Position numbers and translations under genes: made by a program. Below the pieces are notes generated by a model. The model ran no database searches and was not told the DNA's origin. It was given only the letters and a program-made list of their open reading frames with translations. Positions 1 through 5,225 of a stretch of DNA of 13,437 bases are shown here, piece by piece; positions within the stretch are counted from its first letter, which is position 1, and every line of letters starts with the position of its first letter. The DNA is taken from NCBI GenBank assembly GCA_021811225.1, contig JAJZPJ010000065.1:1-13437 (forward strand). Direction: 5' to 3'. The DNA is from Pseudomonadota bacterium. GTDB taxonomy: Bacteria; Pseudomonadota; Gammaproteobacteria; Burkholderiales; Rhodocyclaceae.

Positions 1-335
1 CGGCCCAGGCGCTGGGCGTGCCGGTGGCGCGGCTGCGCCTGACGATCTACCTGCTCGCCTCGCTATTCACCGCGGTGGCGGTCAATAGCGCCGGCAGCAT
101 CGGCTTCATCGGCCTGATCGTGCCGCACCTGGTGCGCCTGGCCATGCGTTCCAGCGCCGGCAACGATCAGCGCCTGCTGCTGCCGGCCTCGGTGCTCGCC
201 GGCGGCACGCTGCTGGTGGCGGCGGACACGCTGGCGCGCAGCGTGATCGCGCCGCAGCAGTTGCCGGTCGGGGTGCTCACCGCGCTGATCGGCGTGCCGG
301 TCTTCCTCTACTTGCTGTCGCGCCAGCCCAGATGA
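1..335 (+). CDS. btuC: BtuC/FecCD-family ABC transporter permease, C-terminal part (5' end outside window)
   Basis: Only about the last 110 codons are present; the frame is open to the left edge (first full codon at 3) and ends in TGA at 333-335. The protein is the membrane permease of a vitamin B12 or iron-siderophore importer. The visible part has the family signature near residues AGSIGFIGLIVPHLVRL (about 75-125), which forms the coupling region that contacts the ATPase. It is followed by the last two hydrophobic helices and the usual C-terminus (LPVGVLTALIGVPVFLYLL). The next gene is the matching ATPase, and btuF and cobQ lie 4-5 kb downstream, so a cobalamin substrate is preferred over iron-siderophore. 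That substrate call rests on context, because FecCD permeases look alike. A GTG at 18 could be mistaken for a start, but homologous sequence continues upstream of it. Confidence 0.88.
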   Translation, partial: AQALGVPVARLRLTIYLLASLFTAVAVNSAGSIGFIGLIVPHLVRLAMRSSAGNDQRLLLPASVLAGGTLLVAADTLARSVIAPQQLPVGVLTALIGVPVFLYLLSRQPR

Positions 336-349
336 TGACCATCACCCCA

Positions 350-372
350 ACCCTCTTCCCGCGGAAGAGGGT
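350..372. repeat. Intergenic perfect palindrome (10-bp stem, 3-nt loop)
   Basis: The arms 350-359 (ACCCTCTTCC) and 363-372 (GGAAGAGGGT) are perfect inverted repeats around CGC. The hairpin lies 15 bp after the permease stop, with no T-run after it. The CCCCAACCCTCTYCC...GGRAGAGGG layout resembles a dispersed intergenic palindrome seen in many proteobacterial genomes. It could act as an mRNA 3'-end stabiliser between permease and ATPase messages, or simply be a repeat insertion. Confidence 0.6.
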
Positions 373-430
373 GACTCCGGCTCACTACGACCGAAGAAAG
401 TCCCTGTGGGGCGTTCGCAGACCGTTGACT

Positions 431-463
431 GCTCCCGCCTTGGGGCGGCCCTGCGGCGGGAGC
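431..463 (+). promoter_or_regulatory. Hairpin that would pair the ribosome binding site of the ATPase gene
   Basis: GCTCCCGCC (431-439) is perfectly complementary to GGCGGGAGC (455-463), with a 15-nt loop. The GGGAG (458-462) in the 3' arm is the Shine-Dalgarno sequence of the ATPase start at 469, so the folded RNA would hide it. This suggests translational control, or coupling to translation arriving from upstream. No cobalamin-riboswitch B12 box or other riboswitch core was recognised nearby. Confidence 0.4.
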
Positions 464-468
464 GGCAC

Positions 469-1242
469 ATGAACGCCCCGCTGCTCTCCACCAACGGGCT
501 CGACGTCGCGGTCGGCGACAGGATGCTGGTGCGCGGCCTCGACCTGAGTCTTAACGGCGGCGACACCCTGGCCATCCTCGGCCGCAACGGCAGCGGCAAG
601 ACCACCTTGCTCACCACCCTGGCCGGCCTGCGGCAAGCCTCGGCGGGCGGCATCGAACTCCTCGGAAAAACCTACGCCGCCCACGGTCCGCGCGCCGCGG
701 CGCGCCTGCGCGGCCTGCTGACGCAGACGCAGAGCGATGCCTTTCCCGCCAGCGTGCTGGAGACCGCGCTGATCGGCCGCCATCCGCATCTGGGCCGCTG
801 GGCCTGGGAGGGTTCGGCCGACGAGCGCATCGCCCGCGACGCGCTGGCCGCGGTCGGCCTCGCCGGACTGGAGGAGCGCGAGGTGCACACCCTCTCCGGC
901 GGCGAGCGGCAGCGCCTCGGGATCGCCACGCTGCTCGCGCAGCAGCCCTCGCTCTACCTCCTCGACGAGCCGCTCGCCCATCTCGATCTCGCCCACCAGA
1001 TCGCCATGCTCGAACTGGCGACGCGCTACGCCGCCCAATGCCGCGCCGGCTTCGTCATCGTCCTGCACGACATGAACCTCGCCCGCCGCTATTGCCGGCG
1101 CGCGCTGCTGCTGTTCGGCGACGGCAGCTGGCGCGAAGGGGCCAGCGAGGAAGTGCTCAACGCGGAAAATCTCTCGGCGCTCTACGGCCAGCCGCTGCGC
1201 GAACTCAAGGACGGCGATGCCCGCTACTTCGTCGCCGCCTGA
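469..1242 (+). CDS. btuD: Cobalamin/iron-siderophore ABC transporter ATP-binding protein (BtuD-like)
   Basis: A 257-residue cytoplasmic ATPase that powers the permease encoded just upstream. It has a Walker A motif GRNGSGKT (residues 38-45), a Q-loop in LLTQTQSDAFP, the ABC signature LSGGERQR (from 142), Walker B LYLLDEP (162-168), a D-loop (LAHLD) and the switch histidine H200 in VLHDMN. The length matches BtuD/FecE proteins. The ATG at 469 is chosen because GGGAG lies 6 nt upstream and the family N-terminus begins there; an in-frame ATG at 406 would add 21 unrelated residues. The gene is separated from btuC by 133 bp rather than overlapping it, which is unusual for this pair. Neighbouring btuC and the btuF/cobQ genes favour corrinoid transport; a heme or siderophore role cannot be excluded from sequence. 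Confidence 0.85.
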   Translation: MNAPLLSTNGLDVAVGDRMLVRGLDLSLNGGDTLAILGRNGSGKTTLLTTLAGLRQASAGGIELLGKTYAAHGPRAAARLRGLLTQTQSDAFPASVLETALIGRHPHLGRWAWEGSADERIARDALAAVGLAGLEEREVHTLSGGERQRLGIATLLAQQPSLYLLDEPLAHLDLAHQIAMLELATRYAAQCRAGFVIVLHDMNLARRYCRRALLLFGDGSWREGASEEVLNAENLSALYGQPLRELKDGDARYFVAA

Positions 1243-1248
1243 AGAGAC

Positions 1249-1267
1249 CCGGCCGGACGACGGCCGG
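1249..1267. terminator. Possible bidirectional terminator hairpin between convergent genes
   Basis: CCGGCCG (1249-1255) and CGGCCGG (1261-1267) form a perfect 7-bp GC stem with a 5-nt loop. It sits in the 35-bp gap between the stop codons of the convergent ATPase and marR genes. There is no U-tract on either side, so intrinsic termination is only suggested by position and structure. Confidence 0.35.
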
Positions 1268-1277
1268 CAGCGCCGGC

Positions 1278-1742
1278 TCAGCCCTGCCCGCTCAGGATGC
1301 GCATGACCCGATGCCAGCCGGCCTCGGCGCCCGCGCCGGCCTGATCGAACACCGCCTGCAGCTGCTTCGTCTGGGTGCCGGTGAGCCGCGCCTCCAGCTT
1401 CGCCCCGGCCGCGGTCAGCGACAATTGGCGCACGCGGCGATCGTGCGCCGCGGGGTCCATCGCCACCAGCCGCATTTCGACCAGCTGCCGCAGGGGGGCG
1501 TTCAGCGCCTGCTTGCTGACGCCGAGCGTGTCCAGCAGATCATTGACCGACAGCTGCGGATTGCGGCCGACGAAATAGAGAATCCGGTGATGCACCCGCC
1601 CCAGTCCGCGCTGGCCGAGGATGCGGTCGGGCGGCGCGGTGAAGGCGCGGTAGCCGAAGTAGAGCTGCTCGATGGCCAGGCGCAAGGCGGCGCCGCGCGG
1701 CAGGGCCGAGACCGGATCGGCGGGGACTTTTGGGTCAAGCAT
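1278..1742 (-). CDS. MarR-family transcriptional regulator
   Basis: A 154-residue winged-helix repressor-type protein. After an N-terminal dimerisation helix (residues 18-40) come a GLGRVHHRIL helix (46-55), the helix-turn-helix SVNDLLDTLGVSKQALNAPL (65-84) and a wing with the family DRRVRQLSLTAAG pattern (101-113). A C-terminal dimer helix follows. It is transcribed divergently from the aminotransferase gene, the usual sign of local control. Two palindromes of the size MarR dimers bind lie in the shared promoter region, one of them overlapping this gene's ATG. No Shine-Dalgarno sequence precedes the ATG, and the best -10 hexamer ends only 7 nt before it, so the mRNA may be leaderless. The ligand is unknown. 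No cysteine is present, so thiol-based redox sensing is unlikely. Confidence 0.85.
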   Translation of the reverse strand: MLDPKVPADPVSALPRGAALRLAIEQLYFGYRAFTAPPDRILGQRGLGRVHHRILYFVGRNPQLSVNDLLDTLGVSKQALNAPLRQLVEMRLVAMDPAAHDRRVRQLSLTAAGAKLEARLTGTQTKQLQAVFDQAGAGAEAGWHRVMRILSGQG

Positions 1743-1748
1743 ATTGAC
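1734..1748. promoter_or_regulatory. Palindromic operator 1 (GTCAA-N5-TTGAC) over the marR start codon
   Basis: GTCAA (1734-1738), a 5-bp spacer and TTGAC (1744-1748) make a perfect 15-bp dyad covering the marR ATG (1742-1740). Its right arm also supplies the -35 hexamer TTGACA of the aminotransferase promoter. The identical arms recur 48 bp away. Binding here would block marR initiation and the aminotransferase -35. That MarR is the binder is inferred from position. Confidence 0.65.
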
Positions 1749-1773
1749 ATGATAGGCGGGCAGCCGTTAGGCT
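1744..1773 (+). promoter_or_regulatory. Predicted sigma70-type promoter of the aminotransferase gene
   Basis: TTGACA (1744-1749) is a consensus -35. With an 18-bp spacer it is followed by TAGGCT (1768-1773), a weak -10 that keeps the first TA and last T. The predicted start near 1780 places operator 2 immediately downstream and operator 1 over the -35. The -10 is the weak point of the call. Confidence 0.45.
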
Positions 1774-1778
1774 GTCCA
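1749..1778 (-). promoter_or_regulatory. Predicted marR promoter giving a leaderless transcript
   Basis: On the minus strand, TGGACA (1778-1773; 5 of 6 to the -35 consensus) and TATCAT (1754-1749; 5 of 6 to the -10 consensus) are 18 bp apart. Transcription would begin about 7 nt after the -10, near 1742, which is the first base of the marR ATG. The absence of a Shine-Dalgarno sequence there agrees with this. Confidence 0.5.
1758..1777. repeat. Third dyad, midway between the two MarR operators
   Basis: GGGCAGCC (1758-1765) and GGCTGTCC (1770-1777) are inverted repeats around GTTA, with one G-T wobble. The element lies between the two GTCAA-N5-TTGAC sites and overlaps both predicted promoters. 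It may be an RNA or DNA structural element, or a site for another regulator. Nothing further can be said. Confidence 0.35.
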
Positions 1779-1781
1779 TAG

Positions 1782-1796
1782 GTCAACTTTATTGAC
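1782..1796. promoter_or_regulatory. Palindromic operator 2 (GTCAA-N5-TTGAC) upstream of the aminotransferase
   Basis: GTCAA (1782-1786) and TTGAC (1792-1796) are perfect inverted repeats with the same arms and spacing as operator 1. Both copies also share a leading G (GGTCAA) and TA before TTGAC. The site begins about 2 bp after the predicted aminotransferase transcription start, a classic repressor position. Confidence 0.65.
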
Positions 1797-1813
1797 GTTA
1801 ATGGGTGGCTGTC

Positions 1814-2974
1814 ATGAATCCTCCGTCGCCGCAGCAAGGTCCCCGATTCTCTTCCCGCAGCCGCGATCTGCATCCGTCGCCGATCCGCGAGATCCTGGCC
1901 GTCGTGGACCGGCCGGGCATGATCTCCTTCGCCGGCGGCCTGCCGGCGGTCGACAGCTTCCCAAAATTCAGCCTGGACGGCATGCCGCAGCAGCTGCTGC
2001 AATACGGCCCCAGCGAAGGCGAACGGGATCTGCGCCTGCGCGTCGCCGAAGACCTGGGGCGGCTGGGCCTGCCCTGCACGGCCGAGCAGGTGCTGATCCT
2101 GTCCGGCTCGCAGCAGGGGATCGATCTGGTCGCCAAGCTGTTCATCGATCCGGGCACCGCGGTGGCGGTGGAGTCGCCGACCTACCTCGCCGCACTCCAG
2201 GTGTTCCGCTTCTTCGGCGCGCGCTTCGTCGCATTCGACGCGCAGGCGCCGGATGCGCCGGCGCTGCAGCGCGAACGGGCGGCCTTCGCCTACGCCATCC
2301 CCACCTTCCAGAATCCCAGCGGCCGCTGCCTGGATGCCGGCGAGCGCGCCGCGCTGGCCGCCGCCTGCGATGCCGCCATGATTCCCCTGTTCGAGGACGA
2401 CCCCTACCGCGACCTGGCTTACGACCCGTGCGAGCGCACCCCCGTCTGCACCCGGCTCCGGCGCGCGCCGTGGATCTACCAGGGATCGTTCTCCAAGAGC
2501 CTGGCCCCCGGCCTGCGCCTGGGCTACCTCGCGGCCTCGCCGGAACTGCTGCCGCCGCTCACGCGCCTCAAGCAGGCCGCCGACCTGCACAGCAATCGCG
2601 TCGCTCAGTGGCTGGTGCTGCAGCAATTGAACGACCCGGCGCGCAGCCGGCAGCTGGAGACGCTGGCGGGGCGCTACCGCCGGCGCCGCGACGCCTTCGA
2701 AGCCGCGCTGCGCCGCCACTTCGGCGACATCGCCAGCTGGCAGACGCCGCCCGGTGGACTGTTCTTCTGGCTCACCCTGAATCGCCGCATCGACACCCGC
2801 GAGCTCCTGCCCGGGGCCCTGGCCGCGGGGGTGGCCTTCATGCCCGGCGAGCCCTTCCTGCCCGTCGAGACGGCGGCTTGCGGCCAGCTGCGCCTCAACT
2901 TCAGCCACGCCGACGAAGCCCAGGCCGAGTCGGGACTGGGAAAACTGGCGGCCCTGATCCGCGGCTACGCTTGA
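1814..2974 (+). CDS. PLP-dependent aminotransferase, class I/II (MocR/LysN-like, without DNA-binding domain)
   Basis: A 386-residue cytoplasmic fold-type I enzyme expected to transfer amino groups between an amino acid and a 2-oxo acid. Cofactor landmarks are present: SGSQQGIDL (phosphate-binding loop), NPSG with N167, EDDPY with D195/D196 and Y198, and the Schiff-base lysine K228 in GSFSKSLAPGLRLGY. A C-terminal RLNFS motif carries the substrate carboxylate arginine. The pattern resembles the 2-aminoadipate/kynurenine aminotransferase II group; the actual substrate cannot be read from sequence. ATG 1814 is preferred over an in-frame GTG at 1805 because GGGTGG (1803-1808) can serve as its ribosome binding site. 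Divergence from marR and the operators at 1734 and 1782 predict MarR repression. The last 10 codons are copied downstream at 3183-3224. Confidence 0.85.
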   Translation: MNPPSPQQGPRFSSRSRDLHPSPIREILAVVDRPGMISFAGGLPAVDSFPKFSLDGMPQQLLQYGPSEGERDLRLRVAEDLGRLGLPCTAEQVLILSGSQQGIDLVAKLFIDPGTAVAVESPTYLAALQVFRFFGARFVAFDAQAPDAPALQRERAAFAYAIPTFQNPSGRCLDAGERAALAAACDAAMIPLFEDDPYRDLAYDPCERTPVCTRLRRAPWIYQGSFSKSLAPGLRLGYLAASPELLPPLTRLKQAADLHSNRVAQWLVLQQLNDPARSRQLETLAGRYRRRRDAFEAALRRHFGDIASWQTPPGGLFFWLTLNRRIDTRELLPGALAAGVAFMPGEPFLPVETAACGQLRLNFSHADEAQAESGLGKLAALIRGYA

Positions 2975-2985
2975 ATCCTCAGGAG
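2944..2985. repeat. 42-bp direct repeat, copy 1 (3' end of the aminotransferase gene)
   Basis: Identical over 42 bp to 3183-3224. This copy covers the last codons and TGA of the aminotransferase plus 11 bp beyond it. The offset between copies is 239 bp. Confidence 0.95.
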
Positions 2986-3040
2986 GCACGGAGAGCCGGT
3001 CATCGATACACTCCGCCACCATCCTCGTCCCAAAGGGACC

Positions 3041-3053
3041 TCCTCCGGTCGTC
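3041..3053. repeat. 13-bp direct repeat TCCTCCGGTCGTC (second copy at 3149-3161)
   Basis: The 13-mer is identical in both places, and each copy is preceded by a similar AAGGGACC or AAGGACT. Each copy is directly followed by a palindrome: the ACTGC...GCAGT element here, and a GTAG-type REP at 3159. Confidence 0.8.
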
Positions 3054-3079
3054 ACTGCGAGACCGAAGGCGGTGGCAGT
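3054..3079. repeat. Imperfect intergenic palindrome (ACTGC...GCAGT family)
   Basis: Outer arms ACTGC (3054-3058) and GCAGT (3075-3079) enclose an inner stem ACCG/CGGT (3062-3065 and 3070-3073). The sequence around it, GTCACTGCGAG...GGCAGTCC, resembles a widespread proteobacterial intergenic element of the GTCATTGCGAG type. No coding function is seen. Confidence 0.5.
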
Positions 3080-3082
3080 CCT

Positions 3083-3099
3083 GTAGTCAGCCATGCTGA
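3083..3099 (+). repeat. Second type of GTAG-headed hairpin
   Basis: GTAG (3083-3086) is directly followed by TCAGC-CAT-GCTGA (3087-3099), a perfect 5-bp stem with a 3-nt loop. A GTAG foot beside a hairpin is the REP layout, but stem and loop differ from the 22-nt units nearby, so this may be another REP type or chance. Confidence 0.4.
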
Positions 3100-3110
3100 A
3101 ACGTGAAACC

Positions 3111-3132
3111 GTAGGCCGGCATTCATGCCGAC
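3111..3132 (+). repeat. REP unit a (GTAG foot, CGGCAT/ATGCCG stem)
   Basis: A 22-nt element: GTAG, then a stem CGGCAT (3117-3122)/ATGCCG (3125-3130), ending in GAC. It matches three other 22-nt units in the window (3159, 13342, 13370) in length, GTAG foot, CGG/CCG stem base and TTYA loop. It pairs with unit b in opposite orientation. Confidence 0.75.
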
Positions 3133-3158
3133 ATGTCCCACAAGGACTTCCTCCGGTC

Positions 3159-3180
3159 GTCGGGCTGAAGCCCGACCTAC
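3159..3180 (-). repeat. REP unit b (inverted relative to unit a)
   Basis: GTCGGGCT (3159-3166) and AGCCCGAC (3169-3176) form a perfect 8-bp stem, followed by CTAC, which reads GTAG on the minus strand. Read on the minus strand it aligns with unit a without gaps. Units a and b face each other 26 bp apart, a BIME-like arrangement. Confidence 0.75.
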
Positions 3181-3182
3181 GT

Positions 3183-3224
3183 ACTGGCGGCCCTGATCCG
3201 CGGCTACGCTTGAATCCTCAGGAG
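3183..3224. repeat. 42-bp direct repeat, copy 2 (contains the DUF2917 stop codon)
   Basis: An exact copy of 2944-2985. It begins 2 bp after REP unit b and contains, on the minus strand, the TGA (3220-3218) that ends the DUF2917 gene. The copied aminotransferase codons here have no reading context of their own. Confidence 0.95.
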
Positions 3225-3559
3225 ACCGCTTCGCTCTGCCCGCAACGACCGGCAATCTTGCGAAGGTTCGTGGCGGACAGGGCGAAACGCCGCTTGCACC
3301 AGCTCGCCAGAAGACGAGTCCAGGGCGCCCCGCTGAGCAGCCGGACGGTGCCGGAGGGAAAGCCCTCGACGAGCGCGAGACCGTCGCTCTCGATGCCCAG
3401 CCGCTCGCCTCCGGCCAGAAAAAAGTCGCCGCCCTGCCCTTCGACCGTGAGCCAGACCCGCCCTTCGGTGCATTCGAGACGGAAGCCGCGCGCGCCTCGA
3501 AAAGCCAGCGGTCTATCCGCGGCGAGCCGGATCGATGCATTCCTTGGTGAGCTTCGCAT
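3218..3559 (-). CDS. DUF2917 domain protein
   Basis: A small protein of 113 residues without signal peptide or membrane segment. Residues 13-75 carry the DUF2917 pattern: a short beta-rich stretch with FRLECTEGRVWLTVEGQGGDFFLAGGERLGI and then a G-rich strand ending in GTVRLLSG. The family is common in beta- and gammaproteobacteria and has no firmly assigned biochemical role; the fold is probably cupin-like. The ATG at 3559 is supported by GGAG (3570-3567) 7 nt upstream. The gene is divergent from a MocR regulator, suggesting control by it. Its stop codon lies inside copy 2 of the 42-bp repeat, so the end of the protein may have been altered when that repeat arose. The C-terminal 30 residues (Arg- and Ala-rich) fall outside the family domain. 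Confidence 0.75.
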   Translation of the reverse strand: MRSSPRNASIRLAADRPLAFRGARGFRLECTEGRVWLTVEGQGGDFFLAGGERLGIESDGLALVEGFPSGTVRLLSGAPWTRLLASWCKRRFALSATNLRKIAGRCGQSEAVS

Positions 3560-3611
3560 GTTTCATCTCCCGAACCATTCGACGACGCCAGTCTAAGAAC
3601 CGGCGGCAAAT

Positions 3612-3674
3612 CGGTACAGACACAAGCGGGCGAAATTGTCACCGTTACAATTGCCATTCATGCAATCTGTGCCG
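3612..3674. promoter_or_regulatory. Concentric dyads in the DUF2917-mocR divergent promoter region
   Basis: Inner arms AATTGT (3634-3639) and ACAATT (3647-3652) are perfect inverted repeats. Outer arms CGGTACAGA (3612-3620) and TCTGTGCCG (3666-3674) match at 8 of 9 positions. Both pairs are centred on base 3643. A further CTGTGCC direct repeat lies at 3692-3698, 25 bp after the one in the outer arm. The rest of 3560-3760 shows no gene. The likely binder is the adjacent MocR protein; clear -35/-10 pairs could not be fixed on either strand. Confidence 0.5.
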
Positions 3675-3760
3675 GTCGAATCTGCCGGCAACTGTGCCTG
3701 TCGGGTGAGCGCCGCCTGCGGGAAAATCCGGCGTGGAACATCGGCAGAAAAGGGGCTCGG

Positions 3761-5203
3761 ATGGATCAGCGGATACTGCGCTACGAACGGCTGGCGGACG
3801 AGCTCGCCGGCATGATTGCCGGGCGCATCCTGCGCCCCGGCGACCGCCTGCCCTCCGTGCGTCGCCTGGCCCATGAAAAGAGATTGTCCATCTCGACGGT
3901 GGTGCAGGCCTTGCGGCAGCTGGAGGAACGCGGCCAGGTCGAAGCGCGGCCGCAGTCCGGATTCTTCGTCTGCCTGCCGGCCCCCGAGCGCAGCCCGCAA
4001 CTCGAACCGCAAACCCGTCGGCGTCTGGCGCGGCCGGTGGCCGTCGATATCAGCAGCCGCCTCATGGGCGTGCACGCCTGCATCGCCCGGCCGGGGATGG
4101 TTCCCTTCGGCACCGCCATGCCGGCTGCCGAACTGCTGCCGATCGCGAGCCTGCAGCGCCTCTACGGCCTCGTCGGCCGGCGTTCGGGAGCGCTCCTCGA
4201 CAGGAACAGCCACACGGACTTGAATCATCCCGATCTGGTGCGGCAGTTCGTCCGCCACTCGCTCGCCTGGGGCCAGCCCCTGGCGGCGGACGAGATCGTC
4301 GTCACCAACTCCTGTACCGAAGCCCTGTCGCTCTGCCTGCGCGCCGTGACCCGGCCGGGCGACACGGTGGCGGTGGAATCGCCCTCGTACTATCTGATGC
4401 TGCAGTTGCTGGAGCAAATGGGGCTGAAGGCCCTGGAGATTCCGACCCATCACCGCCTCGGCCTGTCGGTGGACGCGCTGGAGATCGCCAGCCGCGAGCG
4501 GCGGATCGCCGCCTGCCTGCTGGTGAGCAACTTCAGCAATCCGCTGGGCAGCCTCGTCCCCGATCACGAGAAGAAGCGCCTCGCCGAGTTGATGGCGGAG
4601 CGGCGGATACCGGTCATCGAGGACGACATTTTCGGGGGCCTGCACTTCGGTCCGGACCGCCCCTGGCCGGTGAAGTCGTTCGACACGGCCGGGAACGTCA
4701 TGCTCTGCTCGTCGCTGTCGAAAACGCTGAGCCCCTCTCTGCGCCTGGGCTACGTCGCGGCGGGCCGCTTCCACGCCGAGGTCCTGATGCAAAAGACCCT
4801 GACCTCCGGCGCCACCAATCCGGTGACCCAGGCGGTGGCTGCCCGGCACCTGGAATCGACGGCCCACGACCGCCACCTGCGCGGCTTGCGGCGCGCCTGC
4901 GAGCGGCAGGTGATGCAGATGTCCGAGGCGATACTGCGCTATTTTCCGGCCGGAACCCGGCTGTCTCAACCGCAGGGAGGCTTCGTCCTCTGGGTCGAAC
5001 TTCCTGCCGGGAGCGACAGCGCGGTGCTGTTCGAGCACGCCGTGAGGGAGGGCATCGCCTTCGTTCCCGGGGATCTTTTCTCCGCGAGCGGCCGCTACCG
5101 GAATTGCCTGCGCTTGAACTGCGGCAACCCCTGGTCGCCGCGTCTCGAGGAAGCCGTCAAACGCCTGGGAGCGCTGGCGGGCGAAGCTTCCGTCCTTCCC
5201 TGA
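3761..5203 (+). CDS. MocR-subfamily GntR regulator with aminotransferase-like domain
   Basis: A 480-residue fusion, the usual MocR length. Residues 1-75 form a GntR winged helix (LADELAGMIAGRILRPGDRLPSVRRLAHEKRLSIS... through VEARPQSGFFV). After a linker, residues 105-475 form a fold-type I PLP domain with N260 in SNPLG, EDD at 287-289 and the Schiff-base lysine K321 in SSLSKTLSPSLRLGY, so PLP binding should be intact. Such proteins sense PLP or an amino-acid adduct and act on neighbouring genes. The ATG at 3761 has AAGGGG about 6 nt upstream. It is divergent from the DUF2917 gene and convergent with btuF, with 22 bp between stops. It resembles PdxR/TauR-type activators, but no PLP-synthesis or taurine genes are adjacent, so the target is unknown. 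Confidence 0.88.
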   Translation: MDQRILRYERLADELAGMIAGRILRPGDRLPSVRRLAHEKRLSISTVVQALRQLEERGQVEARPQSGFFVCLPAPERSPQLEPQTRRRLARPVAVDISSRLMGVHACIARPGMVPFGTAMPAAELLPIASLQRLYGLVGRRSGALLDRNSHTDLNHPDLVRQFVRHSLAWGQPLAADEIVVTNSCTEALSLCLRAVTRPGDTVAVESPSYYLMLQLLEQMGLKALEIPTHHRLGLSVDALEIASRERRIAACLLVSNFSNPLGSLVPDHEKKRLAELMAERRIPVIEDDIFGGLHFGPDRPWPVKSFDTAGNVMLCSSLSKTLSPSLRLGYVAAGRFHAEVLMQKTLTSGATNPVTQAVAARHLESTAHDRHLRGLRRACERQVMQMSEAILRYFPAGTRLSQPQGGFVLWVELPAGSDSAVLFEHAVREGIAFVPGDLFSASGRYRNCLRLNCGNPWSPRLEEAVKRLGALAGEASVLP

Positions 5204-5225
5204 ACCCTTCGCCGCGACCGGCGGC

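Noticed and set aside
1502..3094. Long antisense open frames (for example 1502-3094, 3593-5038 and 6801-8561 on the minus strand)
   Set aside because: All are opposite conserved genes, have low-complexity Arg/Gly/Ala composition and lack ribosome binding sites or domain motifs.
3111..3180. CRISPR-like repeats
   Set aside because: There are only two units, in opposite orientations, palindromic with a GTAG foot, which is a REP and not a CRISPR array layout.
2944..3224. 42-bp repeats as attachment sites of an integrated element
   Set aside because: The enclosed 197 bp encode no integrase or any gene, and one copy is plain aminotransferase coding sequence, so a local duplication fits better.
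5210..5223. Terminator hairpin CGCCG-CGAC-CGGCG between mocR and btuF
   Set aside because: A 5-bp stem without a T-run is common by chance at this GC content; too weak to list.
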